Positions 9,131 to 22,062 are shown, numbered from the stretch's first letter. The stretch: 53,393 nt of DNA from Bacteroidales bacterium (GCA_024690405.1 JAILCU010000014.1:1-53393), one strand, 5' to 3'. Numbers and translations are program-made. Notes: generated by a model from the letters alone, not told the origin.

Positions 9131-9224
9131 TTGACAAGTTCTTGAAGTGTCAAGCGACCGAAGGTCGAGCGGACGAGTTGACAAGTTCTTCAAGTATGAA
9201 GCGACCAGAGGTCGAGCGGACGAG
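9131..9224 (-). repeat. two tandem 47-bp units carrying hairpin family H2, copies 2 and 3
   Basis: Two 47-bp units, each beginning GTTGACAAGTTCTT and ending GGTCGAGCGGACGA on the plus strand. The hairpins are CGACC-GAA-GGTCG (9155-9167) and CGACC-AGA-GGTCG (9202-9214). The loop differs while the stem is constant. On the minus strand the order is hairpin, CGCTT, then an ACTTSAAGAACTTG flank, as in the copy at 1788. Confidence 0.8.
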
Positions 9225-9325
9225 TTGGCTCTTTGAGTTTTTGAGTTTTGAGCGGGGGGTATGGCGGACGAACCGCCATACACTCAACCCACAGAGGGGG
9301 GTGAGCTTTTGAGTTTTTGAGCGGG
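9225..9325 (-). repeat. phrase repeat tract with dispersed hairpin H1, copy 2
   Basis: The H1 hairpin is at 9260-9280 (minus orientation), flanked on both sides by TTTGAGTTTTTGAG-type phrases and by G-runs of six. It sits in the spacer between the permease and the DEAD-box helicase and points the same way as both genes. Confidence 0.8.
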
Positions 9326-9329
9326 GAGG

Positions 9330-10532
9330 TTATCGGCGAGCCTTTTGGTAGAGCCATACGGCAACGAGGGTGAAGAGGAAGTTGGGCATCCAGGCAGCTA
9401 TGACAGAAGGCCATCCGCTGTTGATGGCAAAGGTGGAACTGATGGTTTGCAACATGATGTAGAGGGCAGCTAAGGCAAGTCCGATGCCTAATGAAGCCCC
9501 CATACCGCCTTTGCGCTTACGGAACGAGAGTGCCAGACCGATGGCAGAGAGGATAAAAGCTGCGAAGGGGTCGGCATAGCGTTTGTTGTACTCCATCTCA
9601 AACACTTTCACGTTGCCGGCTCCGCGTAGCTTCTGCCGTTCGATATAGTCGAGAAGCTGGTCGTTGGTGAGTGTCTGTTGCTGGTTCTTGAGAACGAAGA
9701 AATCCTGTGGTTCCATGATGATCACGCTGTCGAGGAAGTGCTTCGTGGTAATATGTTCACGCAAGCCCAGGAGGGTGCGAATCTTGACATCGTAGAGTTT
9801 CCAGTGGAAGCGTTCGTCGGCAAGGGAGTCGTATTGAATGCGTTGTGCGGTGAGGTGGCTGACGAGGCTTTTGTTCTGGAATTTGTCGAGGGAGAAACGG
9901 TAACCGGTCTTGGTGGTGCCTTCGAAATGATCGATGTAGGCGATGACCCCCGTATCGACCTGCAGCTGTACGTGATCTGCCACCAATGGTTTCTTTTTGT
10001 TCTTGTACCGCATCTCGAATTGCACTCGTTTCACCGACCCGCGTGGAATCACTTCGGCACCAAGATAGAAACTGATGATGGCAATGAATGCTGAGGCGAC
10101 CATATACGGACGTAGCAGTCGGCCAAAACTGATACCGGTGCTCATCATGGCAATGATCTCAGAGTTCTCTGCTAATTTCGAGGTGAAAAAGATGACGGCA
10201 ATAAAGACGAAGAGGGCGGAGAAGAGATTGGTGTAGAAGGGGACGAAATTGAAATAGTATTTGATAAGCCCTATCATAGGGGCATGGTTCATGGTGAACT
10301 TGTCGGAATGCTCGGAGAAATCGAAAACTACGGCTACGGAGATAATGAGAACGATGGAGAAGAAATACGTACCAAGAAACTTGAAAATGATGTAGCGGTC
10401 GAAGCGCGAGAAGAGATTGCGCCGGATGCTGCGGAAGAAGTCGGCAAACCTGCCCCACCATTTCTTGCCGGCGAGGGTATGGCGGGGAGGAACCATGGGC
10501 GTTGGGGGTGTTGTTGTATTGTCTTGATGCAT
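9330..10532 (-). CDS. LptF/LptG-family (YjgP/YjgQ) permease
   Basis: Inner-membrane half of the transporter that lifts lipopolysaccharide out of the membrane together with the LptB ATPase. The 400-residue product has a basic cytoplasmic N-terminus (about 50 residues), three membrane helices (IIFKFLGTYFFSIVLIISVAV, the YTNLFSALFVFIAVIFF segment and YMVASAFIAIISFYLGAEVIP), a periplasmic beta-rich domain, and three C-terminal helices, the order expected of this family. The start at 10532 (MHQDNTTTPP) is preferred over an in-frame ATG at 10604, which lies inside the dispersed hairpin repeat. Met13 is another possible start. LptF or LptG cannot be told apart here. Confidence 0.88.
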   Translation of the reverse strand: MHQDNTTTPPTPMVPPRHTLAGKKWWGRFADFFRSIRRNLFSRFDRYIIFKFLGTYFFSIVLIISVAVVFDFSEHSDKFTMNHAPMIGLIKYYFNFVPFYTNLFSALFVFIAVIFFTSKLAENSEIIAMMSTGISFGRLLRPYMVASAFIAIISFYLGAEVIPRGSVKRVQFEMRYKNKKKPLVADHVQLQVDTGVIAYIDHFEGTTKTGYRFSLDKFQNKSLVSHLTAQRIQYDSLADERFHWKLYDVKIRTLLGLREHITTKHFLDSVIIMEPQDFFVLKNQQQTLTNDQLLDYIERQKLRGAGNVKVFEMEYNKRYADPFAAFILSAIGLALSFRKRKGGMGASLGIGLALAALYIMLQTISSTFAINSGWPSVIAAWMPNFLFTLVAVWLYQKARR

Positions 10533-10556
10533 CGATGAGGGGAGAGGGGGAGGGGG

Positions 10557-10645
10557 TGAGTTTTTGAGTTTTTGAGCTGGGTGGGATGGCGGACGAACCG
10601 CCATACACTCGACCCAGAGGGGGGGGAGGGGGTTAGGGGGGTGAG
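10557..10645 (-). repeat. phrase repeat tract with dispersed hairpin H1, copy 3, and G-runs
   Basis: The H1 hairpin is at 10585-10605 (minus orientation), with one end base changed. A GAGTTTTTGAGTTTTTGAG phrase tract lies on one side. On the other is a G-rich stretch at 10619-10641 (runs of 8, 5 and 6 G). It lies between tgt and the permease, in gene orientation. Confidence 0.8.
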
Positions 10646-10670
10646 GCTGGCTATTAACTGGCTCTGCGTA

Positions 10671-14245
<3,575 letters not shown>

Positions 14246-14274
14246 TGGGGAGAAATCTCTTTTGAAAAAGTGTG

Positions 14275-14282
14275 CAAAGATA
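14275..14282 (-). promoter_or_regulatory. lon promoter -7 box
   Basis: TATCTTTG followed by C, 29 bases before the lon ATG. No heat-shock-type CIRCE repeat is visible. Confidence 0.75.
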
Positions 14283-14326
14283 GATAAAAAAAACGGAACA
14301 GGCCCTATAAAAGTGTAAGAATCGGT

Positions 14327-15055
14327 TTACCAAAGATAGAAATCGCGCGTCAGTGCCTGATATGCCTCGCTTCGGATGCCATTTTCCATGAGGGTCAGAG
14401 TTTCGGTTTGTGGCGGTTCGCAGGCCATGGGATTCGCGGCCTTGACGAAGTTTGCTAGGATGCGTTTAGGGGCTTTGTGGCCGGTCGTCCTGACAACACA
14501 ACTGCCATGCAGGACAAGTCCCTCGGCAAAGCACAAACGAAGAAATGTATCAAAAGCGGAGAAGGGAATGATGATGCTGAAGTTGCCATCCTGGGCGAGC
14601 AGTTGAGTTGTGCAGGCGACGAGGGTGAGGAAGGGCAGGGTGGTGGTGTGCCTGGCCTGTGCACGCAGCACATCGGGGGGCAGCAACATTTCCTGGAAAA
14701 AGGGCGGATTACATAATATGGCATCGAACGGCTTGATGCTTGCGGCGTCCTGAGCAAGTTGTTGCAGGCTCATACAATCGATGGAGATACGTTCGGCAAA
14801 AGGAGAGGCCGTGGCGTTCTCCCGGGCTTGTGATACGGCATCGGCATCGATGTCAATCCCCGTGATTTCCAGTTTCGGGGCTCTCTGGGCTGCCATCAGA
14901 GCCACGAGTCCACTTCCCGTGCCAATATCCAATGCCGTACCTTGCATGGGTAACGGAGCCCACGCTCCCAAGAGGACGCCATCTGTATTTACCTTCATGG
15001 CGCAATGGTCGTGGCGTATCGTAAACTGCTGAAATTCAAAGTATTGGCGACCCAT
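14327..15055 (-). CDS. tRNA1(Val) (adenine-37-N6)-methyltransferase, TrmN6/YfiC family
   Basis: SAM-dependent N6-adenine methyltransferase. The SAM-binding motif LDIGTGSGLVALMAAQR (about residues 42-58) and the catalytic NPPF motif (CNPPFFQ, about 115) match the YfiC/TrmN6 family, as does the N-terminus FEFQQFTIRHDHCAMKVNTDGVLLGAWA. The 242-residue length is typical. It stands 81 bp upstream of the lon promoter side and 121 bp after the amidase-like gene, on the same strand. No promoter box was found immediately upstream. Confidence 0.9.
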   Translation of the reverse strand: MGRQYFEFQQFTIRHDHCAMKVNTDGVLLGAWAPLPMQGTALDIGTGSGLVALMAAQRAPKLEITGIDIDADAVSQARENATASPFAERISIDCMSLQQLAQDAASIKPFDAILCNPPFFQEMLLPPDVLRAQARHTTTLPFLTLVACTTQLLAQDGNFSIIIPFSAFDTFLRLCFAEGLVLHGSCVVRTTGHKAPKRILANFVKAANPMACEPPQTETLTLMENGIRSEAYQALTRDFYLW

Positions 15056-15176
15056 TGTTAAAGTGATGCTCGTAGCGGATGCGGAGCAAAAGATGAGACT
15101 CGGATGTGTGAGGTCAGAGGAATACTGGAGACGCTTGAACGGGACTCTTTTTCGAAGAGGGTGCCCGTATGGTTGT

Positions 15177-18095
15177 CTATGGCATGAGGAATTGGAGGAT
15201 TCCTCTCAACAGGTTGACCCGAGTGTCTGCATCGGTGATGGATTCGAAGGGGAATCCGAGAGAAATCGTGCTGTAATCAGCGCCCTTGTAGGCGACAGCT
15301 GCAGATTGACCTGTAGGGTTGTAAATCATTGGGCAAAAAGCACCATCGACCGGTAACAGACAATCCACGTGGGCTACCCGGTAACTTTTTTCATTGAAGA
15401 CGCGATGGATCTCGAAAGAGGTGTTAAGGCCAGTCAGACTGAGCAGGGAGTCGGTCTGCAAGGTTTGTATGTAGTCATATTTGAGTACGGAATGGGCAAA
15501 GAGACGGCTCTCCTTGTCGCCCAGGTCATTGCCAATATTGGCTCCGCTGACAAGAATGCTGCCGCCGTTGCGTGCAAAGCTTGCAGTGGCTTGGATGACT
15601 TCGGGCGTAAAAGCTCTGGACTGGATGAGACTATAGCCATCGGCGCATTGCAGGCCGAGGACAAGATCCAGGAGCTGGTACTGGCGGCTGTCAAAGATGG
15701 TGCGTTCGGCTGCCCGCGTGGTGCAACTGCCGATATTGATCCGTCCGTTAGTGGCCAGGATCAGGTCTCGCGCATGGCGTGTGGTCCAGTCCATAGTGTT
15801 CCCCGCGATGATCATCCCCTCAAGTTCGCTGGTGCTGAAGCCTAATGCTCCCGGACCTTCGCGTCCCATCGTAGCCTTGTTGAAACACACCTGCTCCCCA
15901 CAGTAGCCCGGCATCTTGGCCATGGGCACCCCCGGTTCGTTGTTCAGGTCAAAGCCCAACAGGGAGTCGTTCTCGAAAGGCCGAGGACCGGCCAGGCGGT
16001 CGAAACCGTCCACCACAAGGACTTGCGGGCCTCCGTTGTCGTAGATATATGCGCAGACCTCCTGCGAGTACATGCTCTGTCCGCCTTCGTTGCATGCTGT
16101 GATGCGGAAGCGATGGAGGACGTCGGTGGTGGCATCCTTAAGGCGGTAAGATGCTTGGCGGACGTAAGTACCATTGTCGAAGTCGCCGTTGTCTGTCGCA
16201 TGATACACGATAAAACCAGTGGGCATAGCTGAAGGCTCCAGTGGGTCTTCGGTGGCCAGCCAGCTGAGTTCTATCTCCCGTTCCTGGGCATGTATGTGGG
16301 CGGCTGGAGCCGTTATGGGCAAAGGCTGCACTATGGCTTCTCCGCTTTCGTGTAAGTTATGTACGGCACGCAGAATACCTTTATAAATAGCACGAGACAG
16401 GAGGAACTTGAAGTAAGGATCATGAGCCAGACGGATGTCCGGGAAATTTTGATGAGAGAGCGTCTCCAGGATCATGGAAGGGACGATGGGCTCGCGGGAT
16501 TCGCTATAGTTGCGGTCGAACATCATGCGGCGCGACCATGTTCCGAGTGTACCTTTCAAATCGTCGAAGACTTGAGTCATAACCTGATCACAAAGGTCTC
16601 GCGACGTGAGGCGTGAAAGGCCGGCAGGGAGGAACCCCTCGTTGAAGTCTGAAGTGTAAACCCCCAGTGTGCCGATAAAACTGTTGTCGCGCGTGGTGCC
16701 GGCATCGGAGTGGATTGCTATACTCAATTCTAAAGGCACGTGCAATCCGGAATCTCCTGGAGCATAGGCCGAACCCCGGGCGAGATAGTTCTCCATGGCT
16801 GAGCGCGCATTGATATCTTCGGCATAGTCGTTGGTGGAGTTCTTTGAGGCATAGACCTCATAAGGAGCTCCTGCCCATTGGACCGCATAGCGAGCCGCTT
16901 CGAAGCACCGTGGCAGACCACTCACGCTGAGGCTGTCGCCGCGAGCAATGTTTCCCGTTCCGCCACCAAAACGTACAGCGTCAGCAGTTACATGTCCTCT
17001 ATAGTTGCTTCTGTTGCTGAGTTCTACGAAGTTGTCCTTTTCGTTGTTGGCATTGAAAAAGAAGGTGCCTAAATAGACCCATGTGCTGCCTCCCATTTGC
17101 TGGTTGACGCGGAAATGGCTGGTTTGCCCTCCGTGGTGCACAGTGTAGTGCGCATCAGGGATGCTGGTGGGAAGCGTACTGTAGCTGACATATACGGCAT
17201 AGGAGCCGTCTTCGGGAATTTGAGGAACCCATGAGATGCGACTCTCCTGGGCCCGCCTGTTTTGCGTGTTAGCCATGCGCGCTGTTCCCGCGAGGAAAGG
17301 GTTCTCGCGGTCTGTATAGACCGTTTTAAGCGGTGCAAATCCCACATTGATGCTGTTCCATGGATGTTGTCCCTGGCGCTCCAGATAATAGCCACCTTGT
17401 TCGGGAGTATCGTTGTCCACGATAGCCTCGCAACGTTGCCAGTCGCGTTCACGGGGGCTGTAAACTATGGCCCCTGCATTTTCCAGCATGGGTAATAAAT
17501 AGGGTATAACAAAAGTCTGGGTCAGCAGATCTTCGTTCGTACAAAACAGGTTGGGGCGTTGCCACTGCCAATTCTGGTCTTTGAGGGAGAAATACCGGCC
17601 ATGACTTGCCCACAGACACAGATGCCTTCCCTCGAGGCCGTTTTCGACATCGTATGTCCGGTCCAAAGGTGTAACCCATGCGTTCCCGCGGTGGTGGATA
17701 TCACCCCATTGGCGAGGAGTTGTGCCGGTTCCGCCTGGCACCAGATCGTCGATAAGCACCTGCTTGGAATAGATCTGGGTTTGGTAGGTGTCATAGGGGG
17801 AGGGCAGCAGTTGTCTGACTTCCCGATAGATACGCTGCACTTTCTGGAGGCTCAACGGTTGGGTTCCAAAAGCTTCGGAGACATAGATGGAGAGGATTTT
17901 CTTCTCGTCGTCGGTCTGTACGTTTTCAACAGTGCATTTCTCACTTTTGGAACTGAATCCCAAGTCGTAGTTGGTGAAATAGGAAATGAGCTGACTCTTG
18001 ATTTGCTTGCGTGGTTGCGTTTGGGCAAAACAAACGGCTCCTGAAGGAATCAGAAGCCAGAAGAGCAGTATCAGATAGTACGGGGATTTGTGCAT
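15177..18095 (-). CDS. large exported amidase-like protein with golvesin-type and fibronectin-III-like domains
   Basis: A 972-residue secreted protein with a signal peptide at residues 1-25. The first half resembles an N-acetylmuramoyl-L-alanine amidase-type fold split by an insertion: LWASHGRYFS, LENAGAIVYSPRERD, then ELSIAIHSDAG and ILETLSHQNFPD. The insert (about 240-380) is a beta-rich golvesin C-terminal-like domain ending DNFVELSNRSNYRGHVTADAVRFGGG. A fibronectin-III-like segment follows (about 600-695), then an alpha/beta domain starting VLVVDGFDRLAG. Such proteins are often called xanthan lyase in Bacteroidales databases, for which nothing here argues. It probably acts on peptidoglycan or another envelope polymer. 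Confidence 0.75.
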   Translation of the reverse strand: MHKSPYYLILLFWLLIPSGAVCFAQTQPRKQIKSQLISYFTNYDLGFSSKSEKCTVENVQTDDEKKILSIYVSEAFGTQPLSLQKVQRIYREVRQLLPSPYDTYQTQIYSKQVLIDDLVPGGTGTTPRQWGDIHHRGNAWVTPLDRTYDVENGLEGRHLCLWASHGRYFSLKDQNWQWQRPNLFCTNEDLLTQTFVIPYLLPMLENAGAIVYSPRERDWQRCEAIVDNDTPEQGGYYLERQGQHPWNSINVGFAPLKTVYTDRENPFLAGTARMANTQNRRAQESRISWVPQIPEDGSYAVYVSYSTLPTSIPDAHYTVHHGGQTSHFRVNQQMGGSTWVYLGTFFFNANNEKDNFVELSNRSNYRGHVTADAVRFGGGTGNIARGDSLSVSGLPRCFEAARYAVQWAGAPYEVYASKNSTNDYAEDINARSAMENYLARGSAYAPGDSGLHVPLELSIAIHSDAGTTRDNSFIGTLGVYTSDFNEGFLPAGLSRLTSRDLCDQVMTQVFDDLKGTLGTWSRRMMFDRNYSESREPIVPSMILETLSHQNFPDIRLAHDPYFKFLLSRAIYKGILRAVHNLHESGEAIVQPLPITAPAAHIHAQEREIELSWLATEDPLEPSAMPTGFIVYHATDNGDFDNGTYVRQASYRLKDATTDVLHRFRITACNEGGQSMYSQEVCAYIYDNGGPQVLVVDGFDRLAGPRPFENDSLLGFDLNNEPGVPMAKMPGYCGEQVCFNKATMGREGPGALGFSTSELEGMIIAGNTMDWTTRHARDLILATNGRINIGSCTTRAAERTIFDSRQYQLLDLVLGLQCADGYSLIQSRAFTPEVIQATASFARNGGSILVSGANIGNDLGDKESRLFAHSVLKYDYIQTLQTDSLLSLTGLNTSFEIHRVFNEKSYRVAHVDCLLPVDGAFCPMIYNPTGQSAAVAYKGADYSTISLGFPFESITDADTRVNLLRGILQFLMP

Positions 18096-18120
18096 GTGTG
18101 TGTGGGCTCGTGAAAGGGAG

Positions 18121-18663
18121 TTAAATGGTGAAGTTCTCAGGGTATTTTCCTTTAAAGTCTTTAAAATACGCTTTGATTTCTGCCATCTGTTGTTCTATAT
18201 CGCCGTTGGGAATAATTGTCTTGCCAAAAACGATTCGTTTCCGGCTGTAATCGAGACCGAAAAGGAGGATAGGCAGATTGGCCTTGAGCGCAATATAGTA
18301 GAAACCGTGCTTCCATTCCGAGGTCCGCTTGCGTGTGCCTTCGGGCGTGATGCACAAGGCAAAGGTGTCGCTTTGCATGGCCAGGGCTGCCAGCTGGTCA
18401 GTCATACTCGTATGGCGGTTCCGTTCCACCGGGATACCGCCAGCGCGACGAAAATACCTCCCTAAAGGCCCGCGAAACCATTCCTTTTTCATAAGGAACT
18501 GGCAACGGAAACCCTCCGCTTTGCTGAACAACTGGCCCATCACGAAATCCCAGTTGCTCGTGTGTGGCGCTAATGCGATGATGTATTTTTCGGGAAGGGG
18601 CATACACATCTCTGTGCTCCATCCCATAAGGTGATAGAGTAGATAGCGGAAGAATTTCTGCAT
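18121..18663 (-). CDS. lysophospholipid acyltransferase-like protein (PlsC family)
   Basis: A 180-residue, single-domain acyltransferase. The HX4D catalytic motif is PHTSNWDF (about residues 33-38), GGIPVERN corresponds to the acyl-acceptor-binding block, and TPEGTRKRTSEWKHG is the PEGTR block. It lacks a long N-terminal membrane segment. Likely role: transfer of an acyl group to a lysophospholipid or related lipid at the inner membrane. It ends 26 bp before the amidase-like gene and starts 16 bp after the small unknown gene, so the three form an operon. Confidence 0.85.
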   Translation of the reverse strand: MQKFFRYLLYHLMGWSTEMCMPLPEKYIIALAPHTSNWDFVMGQLFSKAEGFRCQFLMKKEWFRGPLGRYFRRAGGIPVERNRHTSMTDQLAALAMQSDTFALCITPEGTRKRTSEWKHGFYYIALKANLPILLFGLDYSRKRIVFGKTIIPNGDIEQQMAEIKAYFKDFKGKYPENFTI

Positions 18664-18678
18664 GCTTCGTGTGTGGGG

Positions 18679-18948
18679 TTAGGCGAGGTGGAAAATGTGA
18701 TCGATGATCTCGTTGGTGCTCACACTAAGATCGTCATGTAGTTGTTGAAAGAATCGGTTTACCTGGTGCTTATCGACGTGACTTAGGCGACTCACAAAAT
18801 CGTTTTGCATCATCAATATACTCTGTGCAATGTTCTCAATGTCGTCAGGAGGAATGTTCTTGTGCATCTGTCCATAGGCCCATAATTCAATGAGCAGGTT
18901 CTCGCATACGAGATTGACGGCTTTTTTTAGGTTTTTTCGTTTGGCCAT
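18679..18948 (-). CDS. small conserved hypothetical protein, 89 aa
   Basis: Not recognised. It is an almost entirely alpha-helical, soluble, 89-residue protein with a basic N-terminus (MAKRKNLKKAVN) and charged amphipathic helices (NLLIELWAYGQMHK, DDIENIAQSILMMQNDFVSRL, VNRFFQQLHDDLS). Codon use matches its neighbours and spacing to the acyltransferase gene is 16 bp, which supports it as a real gene. It is probably the promoter-proximal member of a three-gene unit. Confidence 0.7.
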   Translation of the reverse strand: MAKRKNLKKAVNLVCENLLIELWAYGQMHKNIPPDDIENIAQSILMMQNDFVSRLSHVDKHQVNRFFQQLHDDLSVSTNEIIDHIFHLA

Positions 18949-19104
18949 GATTGATTCTCTTTAACGTAATATCGTCTTGTTGTCTTCATAAAAACGGCGC
19001 TAATATAGGTAGGATTTTGAACCTATCCAAACAATTGTGACTTAAGGGACAAAAATTAAGGTTTTTTATAGCAGAATTTGATTTTTTGAGTGTAAATAAT
19101 GCGC

Positions 19105-20520
19105 TTATCGCAGCCATAAATCCACTAAGAAGTAAACGCCGAGACCCAAGAACCATCCCAGCATCACTTTGGGCAGGATATGACGAGCATACCATGTGAT
19201 GTTCACTTCTTCAGCCTTCATTAATGCAAATCCGCTGACGCTCCCGATAGGAAGCAGACAACCTGCCACACAACCGCTATAGATGATAAGATGCCAATAC
19301 TGCCCATTGGTCAGGAATGATTCAGCATAAGAGGGTTCGAGCGAAGGTGAGAGGGCAGCGATGCTGTCGGCAACGGGGTAGATGTTGATGGCTGTGAGCA
19401 CCAGCGCAATATTGTCGAGAACGGCGCTGATAGCCCCTATGGCAATACTCATGATGTAGATGTTGTGGATCCATTCGTCGCACCAGGCGGAGATGGAATT
19501 CATCACCCCGGTTTCAATGAGCAGGGCTACACTCATGAATACTCCCACAAAATACATCATCATCTGCAGTGAGGCAAACTGGAACTGGCGCTCGGCGGTC
19601 ATGCCCGAAAGGGGTTGGTTACTGATGATGCGCTGGTGGTTCATCAGCTCGTGAAGCACCCAAAGCACGCCCAACACGCAAATGGCTCCAAGGAAAGGCG
19701 GCAGCAAGGTGATGCGATGGAAGGTGGGGATGAACCACAATCCACCGAGACCCACCACGAGCATCGTCACCTTTTGCCATAGACGGAGCGGACTGGAATC
19801 GCCTCGGAACTGAGCTGCCGGACGAATAATGTCGAGATGCTCGGGTAGCGCGCGGCTGATCAGTAGCGTAGGTACAAATGTGGCGACCAATGTCGGCAAC
19901 AGCAGAGAAAGCGAGAAATCTGTAGGCGTGACAGCCCCTTTGGTCCATACGACCAGGGATGTGGGGTCGCCGATGACGGTGGCTGCACCGCCGCAATTGG
20001 CTGCAATCACGATGGCCGAACCAATCCACATACGCCAGCGTGTCTGCTGTACAATACGGCGCATGATCATCAGCATGAGTACGGTCGTAGTCAGATTGTC
20101 CAGATTCACCGACAGCAGCCACGTGAAGCCTACCATACCCCATAAAAGAACTCGGCTGTCCTTGGCCCGCACTACGTCCGTGATGAAGTCAAAGCAACCA
20201 TTGCTGTTGAGCACACTTACGATATTCATTGTTGCCAACAGATACAACACGATACTGCATAAATCTGCAGCATAGCGTACGAAAATATGGTTGGCGATAA
20301 AAGATTTCACCATTGCAGCATCATAACCGTCGCCCGAGGTCAGGGCGGAGAACTCCGGACCATGTGATTTCAGTACAAAATCGGCGCCCGTGATCATAAA
20401 AAGCACCCACCCCACAGCGGCAGCAAACACTGCAATCGTTGCTTTGTTGATATGGGTAAGGTGCTCGTAGGCAATGAGCACGTAACTTACTACAATAAGT
20501 GATAAAATGGCGTATGTCAT
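19105..20520 (-). CDS. nhaD: NhaD-type Na+/H+ antiporter
   Basis: Integral inner-membrane protein of the ArsB/NhaD superfamily that expels sodium in exchange for protons. About a dozen hydrophobic helices are visible. NhaD-like segments include LVVWTKGAVTPTDF, AANCGGAATVIGDPTS, SVNLDNLTTTVLM, SAVLDNIALVLTAINIYP and VAGCLLPIGSVSGFALM. The 471-residue length fits. It begins 21 bp after the DUF4301 gene and is probably transcribed with it. Confidence 0.88.
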   Translation of the reverse strand: MTYAILSLIVVSYVLIAYEHLTHINKATIAVFAAAVGWVLFMITGADFVLKSHGPEFSALTSGDGYDAAMVKSFIANHIFVRYAADLCSIVLYLLATMNIVSVLNSNGCFDFITDVVRAKDSRVLLWGMVGFTWLLSVNLDNLTTTVLMLMIMRRIVQQTRWRMWIGSAIVIAANCGGAATVIGDPTSLVVWTKGAVTPTDFSLSLLLPTLVATFVPTLLISRALPEHLDIIRPAAQFRGDSSPLRLWQKVTMLVVGLGGLWFIPTFHRITLLPPFLGAICVLGVLWVLHELMNHQRIISNQPLSGMTAERQFQFASLQMMMYFVGVFMSVALLIETGVMNSISAWCDEWIHNIYIMSIAIGAISAVLDNIALVLTAINIYPVADSIAALSPSLEPSYAESFLTNGQYWHLIIYSGCVAGCLLPIGSVSGFALMKAEEVNITWYARHILPKVMLGWFLGLGVYFLVDLWLR

Positions 20521-20541
20521 AGGGCCTGTCTTTTATGCATT

Positions 20542-22062
20542 CTATCCTTGATGTTGTGGGCGCAACAGGTCATTGACGGTTTTCACAGGGTTGAAGGTCT
20601 CTAAGGGTACTTCAATGAAAATGGTCGACCAGTCGCTCATTGCACCGTTCCATAACCCGGGCAGCTCGAGGGCCTTGAGTTCCTTGCCGCTCTTGGACTT
20701 ATGAGAGATGAAACCTGTTGCAGGATCCACGTAGCGTGTAAGGTCGAACTTGTTGCCTTTATAGTCGCGGATGGCGCAGACGAGGTCTACGGGATTGAAG
20801 TGTGTGCCACCAGTAAACATCGCCATATAAGCAGGGTTGTGTGCGTCGATCTGCGAACTCTCGAGAATTTGCGGGCTGACGCTGCCGTCGGCATTGAAGG
20901 CGAGGAAGGGACCGCCTCCGGGTTCGCCCACATTCTTGACTACGCCGCAGACGCGCATGGGACGGTTGAATTTCTTACGCAACACATCGGTAAGGTCAGC
21001 CGCGGACATCTCTTGCAAACCAGGCACTTCGGTGCATAGGTCGTTGTGGAGGAAACGGCACATCTCCTGCAACTCAGCCTTACCGAGGTTGCCTTCGTCA
21101 AGACGTCGCAGATACTCGAACGTCTGCCGCTGGGCATTGACGAGCACGCCGGCAATGACTTGTTTCCACAATGTCGTGGCAGGCTTGAGTGCATCCGGTA
21201 CGACATTGTCGATGTTCTTGATGAAAACGATGTCTGAATCAAGATCGGAGAGGTTCTGAATCAGCGCCCCGTGACCGCCGGGACGGAATAACAACTGACC
21301 GTCGTCTGTGCGGAAAGGCTCGTTATCCATGGTGGCAGCAAGGGTATCCGTCGAAGGCTTCTGCTCGCTGAACGAGATGTGGTAGGTGATGCTGTATTTT
21401 TCCTCATAATAAGGTAAGACCCGTTCTACCAGTTCTTCAAAAAGAGCACGGTGCTCAGATGAGACGGTGAAATGAACATCAGCTTTCCCGGCAGAAACTG
21501 CGTATAGCGCCGCTTCAACGAGATGCTCCTCAAGGGGCGTACGGGCACAATCGGGATAAGCATGAAATTGCAGGAGCCCTTTTGGCAACTGGCCGTAGTT
21601 GAGACCTTCTTCGTCCAACATGGCCGTTACGATCTCTTTATATCGTCCCTCAATGATGAGTTCCTGGACGCCATTGCCATAAAGCACCTGACAAGCATCG
21701 TCCAAGGCGGGATAGAAGGCAAAGTCGCTGATGTGGTCAAAAAAGTTGCGCTCGAATTCGGTCGTGGGTACATCTTGACTGCCGTCGCGGAACTCAAACA
21801 TATTTTTGAACATGCGCGAAGCGGCACCGCTGGCAGGAACAAACTTGGTGATGTGATGTCCCTCAGCTTTATAATTCGACCAAGCCTCTACCAGGGCTTG
21901 ACACTCCACATTGGAAGGAGCTGTTATGCCATTCCCAATGGCTGCCGCTGCACGAAGGTTCAGGTAGGGGAATCCATCGCGGAACTGTTGCAACTGATGC
22001 AAAATCTCTTGCTCTGTGATGCCTTTAGCGGCAAGAAGTTTTAGGTCTGAGGATGATAACAT
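20542..22062 (-). CDS. DUF4301 family protein
   Basis: A 506-residue soluble protein that I assign to DUF4301, a family of unknown function seen mainly in Bacteroidetes. Landmarks are KFVPASGAASRMFKNMFEF near residue 80, FRPGGHGALIQNLSDLDSDIVFIKNIDNVVPD around 240-270, and a C-terminus beginning AYMAMFTGGTHFNPVDLV. The PASGAASRM and RPGGHGALIQNL blocks look like sugar-nucleotide or phosphosugar binding loops, but that is inference. It has its own promoter and leads into nhaD. Confidence 0.85.
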   Translation of the reverse strand: MLSSSDLKLLAAKGITEQEILHQLQQFRDGFPYLNLRAAAAIGNGITAPSNVECQALVEAWSNYKAEGHHITKFVPASGAASRMFKNMFEFRDGSQDVPTTEFERNFFDHISDFAFYPALDDACQVLYGNGVQELIIEGRYKEIVTAMLDEEGLNYGQLPKGLLQFHAYPDCARTPLEEHLVEAALYAVSAGKADVHFTVSSEHRALFEELVERVLPYYEEKYSITYHISFSEQKPSTDTLAATMDNEPFRTDDGQLLFRPGGHGALIQNLSDLDSDIVFIKNIDNVVPDALKPATTLWKQVIAGVLVNAQRQTFEYLRRLDEGNLGKAELQEMCRFLHNDLCTEVPGLQEMSAADLTDVLRKKFNRPMRVCGVVKNVGEPGGGPFLAFNADGSVSPQILESSQIDAHNPAYMAMFTGGTHFNPVDLVCAIRDYKGNKFDLTRYVDPATGFISHKSKSGKELKALELPGLWNGAMSDWSTIFIEVPLETFNPVKTVNDLLRPQHQG

